A stretch of 64,000 nucleotides of DNA from Sedimenticola selenatireducens DSM 17993 (GTDB lineage: Bacteria; Pseudomonadota; Gammaproteobacteria; Chromatiales; Chromatiaceae): the NCBI RefSeq assembly GCF_000428045.1, contig NZ_ATZE01000014.1, forward strand, positions 102,212-166,211. Direction: 5' to 3'. Below are positions 24,168 through 35,651 of the stretch, one piece after another. The position numbers were made by a program, and so were the translations under genes. The notes under the pieces are model-generated. The model was not told where the DNA came from and did no database searches. It was given only the letters and a program-made list of their open reading frames with translations. Position 1 is the first letter of the stretch, and each line of letters opens with the position of its first letter.

Positions 24168-26789
24168 ATGTATGAATCTTTTTATAATCTGAAAGTCGAG
24201 CCATTTCGACTGAGTCCCGATCATCGGTTCTGTTTCAGCCATAAGAGCTATGCCAAGGCCAAGGCATATATGCAGTATGCCATTCACAGGGCCGAAGGCT
24301 TTGTAATGGTTACCGGAAAGCCGGGGACTGGTAAAACCACCTTGGTCAACGATCTTGTTGATGGTCTATCCCAATCCCGGATAGTAGTTGCGACAATTGT
24401 CAGCACGCAGCTGGAAGCTGATGATCTGTTGCGGCTTGTGGCCTGTAACTTCGGGCTTGATATCGATGCCCCAAATAAGGCCGTGGTGCTTCAAGGTCTT
24501 TCCGTGCGACTGCGACGCTATCACGAAGAAGGAACCAGGGCACTGCTGATTATCGATGAAGCACAAGATCTCTCCGCATCCGCGCTGGAAGAGTTAAGAC
24601 TGCTCACCAATCTCCAGCTCAATAATCAACCCTTGCTGCAGATTTTTCTTGTCGGTCAGGAGAATCTGCGTGAACTGGTGCAAAAACCGAGTATGGAGCA
24701 GGTTCATCAGCGCCTGGTGGCGGCCTGTCATCTCGAGGCGTTGAGTGAGCAGGACACAAAAGCCTATATCAGGCATCGCCTGGATCGAGTAGGCTGGAAG
24801 AATGACCCGACAATCGATGAGGGTGTATATCCGGTTGTATTTCAGTTTAGCAAAGGGGTACCAAGAAGAATTAATCTTATATGCAGTCGTTTTTTACTCC
24901 ACGGATGTGTGGAGGAAAAGCATCGTATTCGCGCGTCTGATGTAAGAACCGTAGTCGGTGAACTACAGCATGAGCAACTGGCACCAATTGGTTTCAAGGC
25001 CGACTTGCCACCCTTGCTGGATGATGAGGAGTTTGAGTCTGACTTAGAAACCGCAGCAGAGGCGAATGATAACGAGACCTCACGATCCACTAAAGAACCG
25101 TCTGTTCCTGAGGCCGGGGTAGCGGAACAGCCGCCCACGAACGACAATCCAGCAGCTACCCCGTCGATTTCACCAGCACCGGTCAATCCGGGGGGTAACC
25201 AAATTGCCGATCTGTGCTCGCTTGAAGAGCAGGTAAGGCGGGAAGAGAGCCACTCCTCTTATCAGTCCGATAATTCCCAACAGGATGTTATACAAGAGAA
25301 CTATTTCTCGCTATCGGAAGCAGTGGATTTACCCTCGGAACCGATACCAATCCATAAGCCGGCAGAAACGCCGTTGGCAGAACACGTCTATGGTAACAGG
25401 TTCGCTAACGCACAGAGACGAGACGAAACTGGTGGTGCAAGGACTCATTATTACAATGAATATCAGGTGAGTGCCAATCCACACGGCATCGTCACCAGAA
25501 AATGGAGCATGCTGTCCACTGCGCTGATATTTTTGCTCATCGCGGCGGCGGTATTGATAGCGCTTTACGTCATCAGTCCACGACTGCTTCAGGACGGTAT
25601 AGTGGATCTTGAACGACAAATTGATTCCAACATAAGCAGCGTGAGTAAAGATCCAACAACCAGTAAACCTGACCCGTTGCCAGTCAAGGACGAACTTAAT
25701 AAAAACGAACAGGATAGTGGCGTAGCTGACCTGGAAAACCAGAGTCAGGCGGTACAAAACACAAATATCTCACCCGATACCGATCTGCAATCGAATGACA
25801 GTTCTCCTTTCAGGGAGGAGAAGAGTGGAGAGTTATCGACTGACCAGTTGATCGATGCTCAAAAAAAAACAGTACCGGAAATTGAATTAAGCAATATTTC
25901 TGCTTTACCTGATACAACGGAAACCGGTGGAGAAACTGGCGATTCAGTCTCACCACCCCAAGCCTCCGCTCATGACGACGACTTGCTACACTGGTGGCGA
26001 TCGGCCCATCTGGAGGCAGTCAGACCGCCATACCAGCCCTCCACGCAGGACGATTTGCAACCGCCTAGTTCAATAGTCCAGGAACTAACGGACTCTGATA
26101 CGATTGCACTGGCCTCGCAACGGTATCCCATCATACAAGGCAAAAAACAGAATCCGGAAGCGAAAGATAGTGACGCTATTTTCACTCCAGTGATAGCGGG
26201 TTCGCGGCCTGCGGAAACAGTCCTGCCTCCCCCTCTTGACCCACCTGTCGGCTCACAATCAATAGAACCGGTTGCCAGTCCGCTTCCCACAAACAGCGGG
26301 ATCAAGGAAGATATTGCTGCCATATCTGAACCCCGGCGAAATAGTGGAGATACCTCACACAATTCCAAGTCGCTAAATACGCCTATGGATGGCAAGGAGG
26401 CAGATAAGTCGCCGCATACTGGTGAAGAGGATACCCTGCTCAGACTGCGGAAGAAAATTCTTTTTGGTAGCGACAGCGCGGTAATTTCTGATGAGTATCT
26501 AAGCTTGCTATCCGAAACGGTTGACTGGTTAAAGAGTCATGCGGGCCGCACCGTCCAAATTATCGGCTATGCGGATAGTAAGGGTGAGGTCGAGTACAAT
26601 CAGGAACTTTCCCTGAAGCGGGCTAAAGCGGTTGCGGCCTATCTTGAAAATAACAATATTGCCAACAATCGTATTCATATTGAAGGACGTGGGGTTTACC
26701 CGGCAACCAACAATCTGTCCAATGATGGCGCAAATGCGCGACAACTACAGCGATTTGTTGAAATTGTCAGCAGCCCAACGGGTGATTGA
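24168..26789 (+). CDS. XrtA-type AAA ATPase fused to a transmembrane segment and an OmpA-like domain
   Basis: An 873-residue fusion. Residues 1-280 are an ExeA/XrtA-associated ATPase (MYESFYNLKVEPFRLSP, Walker A GKPGTGKTTLV, Walker B LLIIDEAQDLS, GVPRRINLICSR). A disordered acidic linker follows, then one membrane helix near residues 446-470 (ALIFLLIAAAVLIAL), a second long Pro/Ser-rich linker and, from about 756, an OmpA/MotB peptidoglycan-binding domain (IIGYADSKGEVEYNQELSLKRA, RIHIEGRG). The layout places ATP hydrolysis in the cytoplasm and wall binding in the periplasm, as in GspA/GspB and ExeAB, here in one chain. It may anchor a polysaccharide or export machine. Confidence 0.85.
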   Translation: MYESFYNLKVEPFRLSPDHRFCFSHKSYAKAKAYMQYAIHRAEGFVMVTGKPGTGKTTLVNDLVDGLSQSRIVVATIVSTQLEADDLLRLVACNFGLDIDAPNKAVVLQGLSVRLRRYHEEGTRALLIIDEAQDLSASALEELRLLTNLQLNNQPLLQIFLVGQENLRELVQKPSMEQVHQRLVAACHLEALSEQDTKAYIRHRLDRVGWKNDPTIDEGVYPVVFQFSKGVPRRINLICSRFLLHGCVEEKHRIRASDVRTVVGELQHEQLAPIGFKADLPPLLDDEEFESDLETAAEANDNETSRSTKEPSVPEAGVAEQPPTNDNPAATPSISPAPVNPGGNQIADLCSLEEQVRREESHSSYQSDNSQQDVIQENYFSLSEAVDLPSEPIPIHKPAETPLAEHVYGNRFANAQRRDETGGARTHYYNEYQVSANPHGIVTRKWSMLSTALIFLLIAAAVLIALYVISPRLLQDGIVDLERQIDSNISSVSKDPTTSKPDPLPVKDELNKNEQDSGVADLENQSQAVQNTNISPDTDLQSNDSSPFREEKSGELSTDQLIDAQKKTVPEIELSNISALPDTTETGGETGDSVSPPQASAHDDDLLHWWRSAHLEAVRPPYQPSTQDDLQPPSSIVQELTDSDTIALASQRYPIIQGKKQNPEAKDSDAIFTPVIAGSRPAETVLPPPLDPPVGSQSIEPVASPLPTNSGIKEDIAAISEPRRNSGDTSHNSKSLNTPMDGKEADKSPHTGEEDTLLRLRKKILFGSDSAVISDEYLSLLSETVDWLKSHAGRTVQIIGYADSKGEVEYNQELSLKRAKAVAAYLENNNIANNRIHIEGRGVYPATNNLSNDGANARQLQRFVEIVSSPTGD

Positions 26790-26867
26790 CCGATCACCCA
26801 TGTATAGTTTGCCGCGTTTCTCTCCCATTGTTATATATACGAAGACAGGGCATCCGAGTGATATGGC

Positions 26868-29114
26868 ATGAATGATACGCCAGTAACAGTTTTGCCGAAG
26901 TTTCACTATCTGGTCGAGAATTATCAAACAGAGGTGAATGATTTCCTCAAAGAGCGGTTTGACCGAATGTTTTTTGAAGTTGAGCCGGTCATGATCGACT
27001 TTGCCAGTAAAGCTGAAACTGATAACGCGCAGATCCTGTTTTTCGACTCCATCAGCCATATACAGGATCTGAGTGATCAGGTTACACAGGCCTATTTTGA
27101 CACTCTTAAAACAGGCTTTTCCGCATTCCGTCGCGGACAGTCTATCCACTATCCAAAGCCGATTATCGAGGCGAACAACACTGAACAGATCGACATCGTA
27201 GAAAATAGTGACCTTGAGATACACATCGCCATTCAGTCGATGATCACCCGGTCGAGAAATAAAAACCATCAGGTGCTTTATCAAATCGGCCAGCGGCTGG
27301 CGGTTATGCAACAGGGCAGGAAACTTCGAGACCCGGATATACCGGCCTGTCCTGATCATATTGCCACAACTTTCCAGGCGGTCTCCTGCAGGTTTGAACT
27401 TGAGCAGAAACTGCTACTGATACTCTATGTTTTGTTTGAAAAGAATGTCCTGAATGATATTGGTACCTTGTATGCCGAAATAAACAAGATTCTTTCCGAC
27501 GCCGGTATCTATCCTCATCTTGCACCCGTGGTTTCATTAAATAAAAGCAAGGCACAGAACAGTGAAGAACGTGTGCCGGCAGAAAACGAATCAAGCAGTC
27601 AGCCGGAAGCGGCAAAGAACACGTCACGGGGCAGGACCGAGCCGTTAACCAATGAGGATTTTTCTATTGGCGAAGCGGTGTTCAATTCCATCCTTTCACT
27701 GTTGACGGAACGACGCCGAACCGACCCCCGTTTCAAGGATCATCCGGAATATCGTCCGGATGGCAACCTGGAACAGCTGAGAAGCAAACCTGACCTGGTG
27801 ACGGCGATCAATCAACTCGACATGCCAAAACATTTTGACATGGGGGTTTATGAATCCGAAACAGCAGCCACACTCACACCTGCCGATAGAAGTGCGGCTA
27901 CTATTGAATACCTGCAAAAAAGGATCACCAGCGAAAGAGAAGATATTTATAGGGAACTGGATACAAATACCATTCCTACTGCTGACCTGGATACGATAGA
28001 ACTGGTCGGCATGCTGTTTGAGCATATTCTCGATGATCAGGATCTTGCCAGTCTTACAAAAACCCTGATATGTCACCTGCATACGCCTTATCTGAAAGTG
28101 GCAATAATCGACCGTGATTTTCTGACCAATCCTGAGCATATCGCCAGAAAACTGCTGAATTTGGTGGTGAATGCCGGGCGCCGCTGGGTCGATGAAAACA
28201 ATGTTGAGGCGGGTATCTATCACAGGATGAGCGACATGATTCAGATCATCATGCGCGACTTCAAGGATGACATTTCACTCTTCAGCCGTGCCTATGATGA
28301 ATTCCTCGATCACCTGCAGGCACTGGAACATAAAACAAAAATACTTGAGGAGAGAACCAAGGAGGCCACCAGGGGGAAGGATAGACTGGAGTACGCACGG
28401 CTACGTGCCGATGAAGTTATGCACCAGCATTGCGCCGGAGTGCGCTTCCATCCGGTACTCTGGCAGTTCCTTTCCGTTGTCTGGGAAAACTATATGACTC
28501 TGCTGCTGTTAAGAGATGAACAGGCAGAAAAGCATAAGGAGTGGCGGACAGTCCTGATGGTGATCAATAGCGTCATCAAGATCAACAACGGCTACACAGA
28601 CCCCCAAACAAGGGAATGGCTGAAGCACACCTGGCCACGACTAAAGAACAGCATCGAGTCAGGGCTTGATTTTCTTGGTAATACCAATCCATCGGAGTAT
28701 GTTGCTTTACAGCAGGCAGTTCATGAATTACAGCGATCCACTCAACCGGAACCGGTAGAAAAAGTTGTCGTTCAGCCTGAGGCTGAACTGCGCACCAATA
28801 GAGAAGCGGTCAAGGGTATGCGATCAGAAAAAATGCGCAAACTCCTGGCAAAGGCACAACAAACAGATATCGGTAGCTGGTTTGAGTTTGATGAACCTGA
28901 TGGCAAGTTACAGCGTGTCAAATTGTCATGGTATAGCCCGGTGACAAATAATCATATGTTTATAGACCGCTTTGGCTACAAAGCTTTTATTCTGCCCACG
29001 GAAGTCCTGGTTTCGAGGCTGGCCAATGAGACAGCGCGCATTATTGAGCCAAACCGGTTCCCGTTCGTGGATCAGGCCCTGAAGAAGATCTACGGTCTGT
29101 TGCGAACCGGATAG
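26868..29114 (+). CDS. DUF1631 domain protein
   Basis: A 748-residue mostly helical soluble protein that resembles the DUF1631 family of gammaproteobacteria. Features are an N-terminal region beginning NDTPVTVLPKFHYL, a charged central part with coiled-coil potential (LEHKTKILEERTKEA) and a conserved C-terminal part (GSWFEFDEPDGKLQRVKLSW) that resembles the PilZ-like tails reported for this family. No function is established. It follows the ATPase-OmpA gene by 78 bp on the same strand and may share its transcript. Confidence 0.72.
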   Translation: MNDTPVTVLPKFHYLVENYQTEVNDFLKERFDRMFFEVEPVMIDFASKAETDNAQILFFDSISHIQDLSDQVTQAYFDTLKTGFSAFRRGQSIHYPKPIIEANNTEQIDIVENSDLEIHIAIQSMITRSRNKNHQVLYQIGQRLAVMQQGRKLRDPDIPACPDHIATTFQAVSCRFELEQKLLLILYVLFEKNVLNDIGTLYAEINKILSDAGIYPHLAPVVSLNKSKAQNSEERVPAENESSSQPEAAKNTSRGRTEPLTNEDFSIGEAVFNSILSLLTERRRTDPRFKDHPEYRPDGNLEQLRSKPDLVTAINQLDMPKHFDMGVYESETAATLTPADRSAATIEYLQKRITSEREDIYRELDTNTIPTADLDTIELVGMLFEHILDDQDLASLTKTLICHLHTPYLKVAIIDRDFLTNPEHIARKLLNLVVNAGRRWVDENNVEAGIYHRMSDMIQIIMRDFKDDISLFSRAYDEFLDHLQALEHKTKILEERTKEATRGKDRLEYARLRADEVMHQHCAGVRFHPVLWQFLSVVWENYMTLLLLRDEQAEKHKEWRTVLMVINSVIKINNGYTDPQTREWLKHTWPRLKNSIESGLDFLGNTNPSEYVALQQAVHELQRSTQPEPVEKVVVQPEAELRTNREAVKGMRSEKMRKLLAKAQQTDIGSWFEFDEPDGKLQRVKLSWYSPVTNNHMFIDRFGYKAFILPTEVLVSRLANETARIIEPNRFPFVDQALKKIYGLLRTG

Positions 29115-29166
29115 TTCATTGCCGATACAGAATACGGCTGAAAGCATTTCGACAGTTCTGCGATAA

Positions 29167-31329
<2,163 letters not shown>

Positions 31330-31330
31330 G

Positions 31331-31347
31331 CGAGGCATCACGCCTCG
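31331..31347. terminator. Shared hairpin across two convergent stops
   Basis: CGAGGC (31331-31336) pairs with GCCTCG (31342-31347). It lies just past the fadH stop and overlaps the end of the Crp/Fnr gene, so one stem could serve both strands. Confidence 0.45.
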
Positions 31348-32015
31348 AAAGATTTCAGGGCATCAATATCCAGTATGGTAATGGCACCATACTTTACATC
31401 GACGATCTTTTCAGACTGCAGTACATGCAGGGCCTGGTTGACCCGTTGGCGGGAGATACCCGAGAGATTCCCCAACTCTTCTTGAGATACCTCCAGCTTG
31501 TAATGCATGCCGGGATAGAGGTTGAGATTAAACATGGAGGCCAGTGCACGGGCGACCCGCGCTTCCGGCGACAGGAAACGGTCATACTCCATATAGCCAA
31601 TGAACTGGCCGAGACGTTCATTGAAATGGGTCAGCAGGAAGCGGTTAAAGCTGATGTTCTGTTCCAGCAGGGTGAAAAACGTCTCTGCAGGCATGAAGCC
31701 TATACGGGATTTCCGCAGTGCAACAATATCGTATCGCCTGGGCTCACGCTTCAGCAGAGAGCCCTCCCCAACCCAGCTGCCGGAAGGGATTCCGGTGATG
31801 AATGAGATCTGTTTGCCGGTGTGGGATTCACAGGAAATTTTTGCCAGGCCGTCGATAATACCGACCCACTCTTCAGTGGGGGAACCTTTCCGGCAGATAA
31901 TGTCACCCGCGTTGAAGTGCCGCTCGTACAGCGTGTCCCTGACCAGCTGTTGCTGGGCCGGTGACAGGTCCTCCATCCAGGGGTTTTTAACCAGAAACTG
32001 TTCGAGAGTTTCCAT
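31338..32015 (-). CDS. Crp/Fnr-family transcriptional regulator
   Basis: A 225-residue regulator with an N-terminal cyclic-nucleotide-binding fold (ERHFNAGDIICRKGSP, GSWVGEGSLLKREPRRYDIVA) and a C-terminal winged helix (VSQEELGNLSGISRQRVNQAL near residue 180). It lacks the FNR N-terminal cysteine cluster. The effector is not evident; the CRP cAMP-contact residues are not clearly kept. The ATG at 32015 is chosen because GGAG lies 6 nt before it, better than the ATG at 32030. It could regulate the convergent fadH, but only position suggests this. Confidence 0.85.
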   Translation of the reverse strand: METLEQFLVKNPWMEDLSPAQQQLVRDTLYERHFNAGDIICRKGSPTEEWVGIIDGLAKISCESHTGKQISFITGIPSGSWVGEGSLLKREPRRYDIVALRKSRIGFMPAETFFTLLEQNISFNRFLLTHFNERLGQFIGYMEYDRFLSPEARVARALASMFNLNLYPGMHYKLEVSQEELGNLSGISRQRVNQALHVLQSEKIVDVKYGAITILDIDALKSFEA

Positions 32016-32235
32016 AGCTCCAAATGTCATCTGAATGACAGAAAATAGAGAAATGAGTTGCTATGATAGCAGATCATAAGGGATTGAAATATCCAAGCTG
32101 AAATTGTGCTTGAAACAAGTATTGCATAATAAAAACAATGAGATAAAAGCTACCGGCCCACCTTGTCTGAAAGTTGTTGTATGTGGATGTTGAAGCGGGC
32201 CGTGATCAAAGGCGAATACTACGGAGCATTGTGAC

Positions 32236-32619
32236 ATGTCTGCACATATGAGTTTTTCAGTCGTCAACGAGACCTCTTCATTTATCTCCCCACTCCCCGT
32301 TGCACAGAACGATGCGTCCAGCCAGGTGGACGATGCAGTGATCCAGATACCCGATGCTTGCTGGGAACCGGTTGACTTCCTCGACGGCAATGAGAACGGC
32401 ATACCCAGCCAACTGTTGGCAACCCTTTACGTCAATTCCTGTCCCATGCATTTTGAGGCTTACCTGGTGGATGAACAGGGTGATATCTGTGATGCCCGGC
32501 ATCAGCAGGCGATCAACCTGGTCAAGGCGGCACTACGGGATGATGAACCCTGGAAGAGCTTCAGCTATGGCGGTCATGACTATGTGATGATCGCTATCCC
32601 GTTTGGCATAAGTCGCTGA
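32236..32619 (+). CDS. Hypothetical protein
   Basis: A 127-residue soluble acidic protein with no signal peptide, membrane helix or recognised domain. The middle and end (LLATLYVNSCPMHFEAYLVD, VMIAIPFGISR) look like coding sequence with regular secondary structure. GGAG lies about 10 nt before the ATG, and a hairpin follows the stop. It is a single gene downstream of the divergent Crp/Fnr regulator and could be its target. Function unknown. Confidence 0.6.
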   Translation: MSAHMSFSVVNETSSFISPLPVAQNDASSQVDDAVIQIPDACWEPVDFLDGNENGIPSQLLATLYVNSCPMHFEAYLVDEQGDICDARHQQAINLVKAALRDDEPWKSFSYGGHDYVMIAIPFGISR

Positions 32620-32637
32620 AGGGCACCCCGGGAGTAG

Positions 32638-32665
32638 GGCGGAGTCAAGGTTCTTTGACTCCGTC
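32638..32665 (+). terminator. Hairpin after the hypothetical gene
   Basis: GGAGTCAA (32641-32648) pairs with TTGACTCC (32655-32662), extended by about three pairs outward, 20 bp after the stop at 32619. A short T-rich stretch follows. It fits a terminator. Confidence 0.6.
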
Positions 32666-32710
32666 CTCTTACGATCAATCATCCCGGTTTTCGATCACCC
32701 CGACAAAACA

Positions 32711-32833
32711 CTACATAAAGCGATTGGCCTGGTAGACATCCAGAGCCCGGTGGTCAATGGTCAGGGTGACATAGGCCATGGGGCGGATCTGTATTGAATC
32801 TCCACCTTTGATTGTCCCTGACAATGCCCCTCT
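32711..32833 (-). pseudogene. Remnant of a 2-oxoacid dehydrogenase E2 (acyltransferase) C-terminus
   Basis: On the minus strand a 40-codon frame bounded by stops encodes IRPMAYVTLTIDHRALD and then VYQANRFM with a stop. The DHRxxD motif with the catalytic His and Asp, and the preceding strand, are typical of the end of dihydrolipoamide acyltransferases. There is no start codon or upstream E2 sequence, so this looks like the decayed 3' end of a lost gene. The surrounding interval 32666-33017 has no other gene. Confidence 0.6.
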
Positions 32834-33017
32834 TTATGAGATAAATCATCGACTTCTTTTGTGTCGCTGCCGTGGTTCGGGGTTTGTTGCTCAAGTGAGG
32901 GTTGATTCAAAAAACTGTGTTTATACTGTGGCTGCTTGTATGCTTATTACGTAATAAACTGAATAGTCGCACATCATTCAGTGGAATCTGATATCTCAGT
33001 CGTCGAGGGAGGGCGAT

Positions 33018-33995
33018 ATGATCTGCATAAACTGCGGCAGAACCCATCGGTACATCAGTTCTTCCATTGATCAGGGCATGCACTGGCTGCGTCAGGATGA
33101 ATCCACCCGGCTGGGCATCTGTTCTTTCTGTCCGGACTCTGTTGCCGCCTGGGATCAGGGTGCCCGGGATGTCCGTGACCTGGCCGCTGCGAAGCTAAAG
33201 ACCGAACGTGAGACTGATCTGCCCGGTTGGTTGATCAAGCATGCAAAATTGCCGTCCCTGCCACATGTGTTGATAGAAATCTATAAAGAGCTCGAATCAG
33301 AAACCGCCGGTATCGAGCGCATGATACAACTGCTTGAGACCGATCCCGGTTTGACGGCGCGAACACTCCAGATTGGAAACTCCGCTTATTACGGGGCGGC
33401 AAAGCAGATTACCCGGGTGGAAGATGCTATTCTGCGCGTCGGCCCATTCGACCTCTGGGCCTTGCTGATCTCCACCGAAGTCAAGAGCCTGTTTTTTGGT
33501 ATTCGGCCAGATCTGATGGATATGAACAGCTTCTGGCAGCACTCCCTGTTCACCGCTTGCGCCTGCCGAGTATTTGCTGAACAGCAGCGTCAGGATTCGG
33601 CGGGGGAGATGTTTGTTGCCGGATTGATTCACGATGTCGGCAAACTGTTGTTTCTGCAGATGATGCCGATTGAGTATGCGGATGTGGTTACTCGTTATGT
33701 TGGTGGTGATGAAGGTGCCGAACTGGAAATCGAGCTGTTGGGCATAGATCATGGGCAATTGGGTGCGAGGCTTTTTGAAAATTGGCAATTGCCGAAGATA
33801 CTCATTGAACTGACCGCCGGTCACCACACGAAATCCTCACCATCGGAACAGGTGACGTTGTTGCGCCGGGCCGATAAGCTGGCGCATGAATACCTCGATC
33901 ATAAACCAACCAATGCCGAGTCACAGGCACATACGGAACCGGCCATTCAGCCGATAGCCGCACTATTTCAACAGCTCACGGAGCTGGTACTTTGA
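33018..33995 (+). CDS. HDOD-domain signalling protein with N-terminal zinc-ribbon-like motif
   Basis: A 325-residue protein. Residues 1-40 carry two CxxC pairs (CINC near residue 3, CSFC near residue 37) that could bind zinc. From about residue 75 an HDOD domain follows ([36 protein letters not shown]) with the HD signature LIHDVGK near residue 205. HDOD proteins are signalling outputs without known catalysis in most cases. It overlaps the next gene by four bases (TTGA), which implies joint translation with the nitroreductase. Confidence 0.85.
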   Translation: MICINCGRTHRYISSSIDQGMHWLRQDESTRLGICSFCPDSVAAWDQGARDVRDLAAAKLKTERETDLPGWLIKHAKLPSLPHVLIEIYKELESETAGIERMIQLLETDPGLTARTLQIGNSAYYGAAKQITRVEDAILRVGPFDLWALLISTEVKSLFFGIRPDLMDMNSFWQHSLFTACACRVFAEQQRQDSAGEMFVAGLIHDVGKLLFLQMMPIEYADVVTRYVGGDEGAELEIELLGIDHGQLGARLFENWQLPKILIELTAGHHTKSSPSEQVTLLRRADKLAHEYLDHKPTNAESQAHTEPAIQPIAALFQQLTELVL

Positions 33996-34669
33996 TCATG
34001 ACCGATCATCTTTACAGACAGGTACCGCTTGAATTTATCGAATTGCCTCCGTCGAAAATGCAGCAGCGTGCGGATGAGTTTCTTGAATTCATGAAACGTC
34101 GCCGCAGTATCAGGTCATTCTCGGACCGCCCGGTGGATCGAAAGGTGATTGAGCAGTGTCTCCGGACTGCCGGACGTGCCCCCAGTGGAGCCAATCAGCA
34201 ACCCTGGAAATTTGTGGTGGTGAGTGACCCGGGGCTGAAACGCACAATCCGCTTGGCGGCTGAGGAGGAGGAGCGCGAGTTTTATTCGGGAGGCGCCTCG
34301 GAGGAGTGGCTTGATGCACTGAAGCCACTGGCTACCAATGCCGAAAAACCTTTCCTTGAATATGCCCCATACCTGATCGTGATTTTCAGCGAAAACTACG
34401 GGATCGATGAAGCGGGAAAAAAGATCAAGCATTATTATGTGCGGGATTCAGTAGGCATCGCAACCGGCATGCTGATCACGGCTATTCATAATGCCGGACT
34501 GGCCAGCCTGACCCATACACCCAGTCCGATGCGTTTTCTTAATCAGATACTCGACAGGCCGAAAAACGAAACCCCTACCATGATTCTGGTGGTCGGTTAT
34601 CCAGAGGCAGGGGTCAGGGTGCCGGATATCGAAAAAAAATCTCTGGATGAGATTGCTGTTTTCAAGTGA
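33992..34669 (+). CDS. Nitroreductase-family flavoprotein
   Basis: A 225-residue FMN nitroreductase-fold enzyme. The FMN-binding start is [15 protein letters not shown], then [17 protein letters not shown] and a C-terminal [10 protein letters not shown]. It resembles iodotyrosine deiodinase/BluB-like members more than classic NfsB, but the substrate cannot be told. A TTG at 33992 overlaps the previous stop and has GGAG 8 nt upstream; an ATG at 33998 is the alternative. It is translationally coupled to the HDOD gene. Confidence 0.83.
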   Translation: MIMTDHLYRQVPLEFIELPPSKMQQRADEFLEFMKRRRSIRSFSDRPVDRKVIEQCLRTAGRAPSGANQQPWKFVVVSDPGLKRTIRLAAEEEEREFYSGGASEEWLDALKPLATNAEKPFLEYAPYLIVIFSENYGIDEAGKKIKHYYVRDSVGIATGMLITAIHNAGLASLTHTPSPMRFLNQILDRPKNETPTMILVVGYPEAGVRVPDIEKKSLDEIAVFK

Positions 34670-35095
34670 TCATCAGTGTGGCAGCCGGGCAAGCGGGACG
34701 GTATCGCTAACCTCAGTATGTCTCGTTCTTCGCCTCAGTTCAGCTTTCAGATCCGGAGCGGTTATTGGTTTCTGCCGGACATTTCCTTGGGGCTATCTAC
34801 CGGCGGGCAGGTTCTGACCTTCGCTGACGCCTGCTTGATTTCAGACCATGCCACACTGGTTGTCGCTGTCTTCTGTTCAGTTGCGATCCGGGGTGGGAGT
34901 CTATCCGGTTTCTCTGCTCTATACACGAATCGCCCAAACTTGGGTCTGCCGCTTGGCTACGGTGGAACTGTTCGAGAACGTATGACGCCGGGTATTATCC
35001 AGCTACAACAGGCTCTTACACGGATAAAGTGAAGCGGGACATGGGTCAAATAATGCTATTGTGTAGGCAATAACAAAACCGACAGGGGAATTAAG
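34670..35095. other. Gap with no supported gene
   Basis: 426 bp. An open frame from 34676 to 35032 (plus) starts seven bases after the nitroreductase stop, but it has no recognisable domain and an unusual composition, so I leave it as unassigned sequence. GGGGAATTAAG before 35096 is the ribosome binding site of the next gene. Confidence 0.35.
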
Positions 35096-35539
35096 ATGTC
35101 GTCCAGTCTGCTTTTTATCTCGGTTGTGGCGGTGATTGGCGGCGTTGCCGTCGCGCTGCAGGCCCAGTTGATGGCGTTGCTTGATCGGGGCATGGGTACT
35201 CTGGAGAGTGTATTTATCACCTATGGCAGTGGTGGGCTGTTGGTCGGCCTGTTGATGCTGGCTCTGCGTGGCGGCAACCTCTCGATATGGCATACCTTAC
35301 CCTGGTATGCCTTTCTTTCCGGGGCCGCCGGCTTGGTGATTGTTGCCGCTATCGGATTCAGTGTTCCCCGGCTTGGGCTGGTGTCCGCTTTCACCTTGAT
35401 CGTTGCGGCACAGTTCATAGTGGGGGCACTGCTGGATCACTACGGCATTCTTGGTGCCCAGGTGCGGGAACTGAACCTCCAGAAGATAGCCGGTATGCTG
35501 ATACTGCTACTGGGGGTCTGGTTGACGGTTCGCAGTTGA
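35096..35539 (+). CDS. DMT-family transporter, YdcZ/DUF606 type
   Basis: A 147-residue integral membrane protein with five hydrophobic segments. It matches the half-size DMT transporters of the YdcZ (DUF606) family: an early GGVAVALQAQLMALL, a central PWYAFLSGAAGLVIVA and a C-terminal GMLILLLGVWLTVRS. These often work as dimers, and the substrate is unknown. The ATG follows GGGGAATTAAG. Confidence 0.82.
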   Translation: MSSSLLFISVVAVIGGVAVALQAQLMALLDRGMGTLESVFITYGSGGLLVGLLMLALRGGNLSIWHTLPWYAFLSGAAGLVIVAAIGFSVPRLGLVSAFTLIVAAQFIVGALLDHYGILGAQVRELNLQKIAGMLILLLGVWLTVRS

Positions 35540-35651
35540 ACCAAGGCATGAAAGGAAAGCCTATATTGCAGGGTCTATATCCCTGACAGGTATGATTCCG
35601 CCGTGCGCTTCTGCTTGGCAGAACGACTGCCGCTACCAGGGAGTAACCTTC

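Noticed and set aside
34676..35032. 118-codon plus-strand ORF after the nitroreductase
   Set aside because: No known domain, odd composition and no Shine-Dalgarno; left as unassigned gap.
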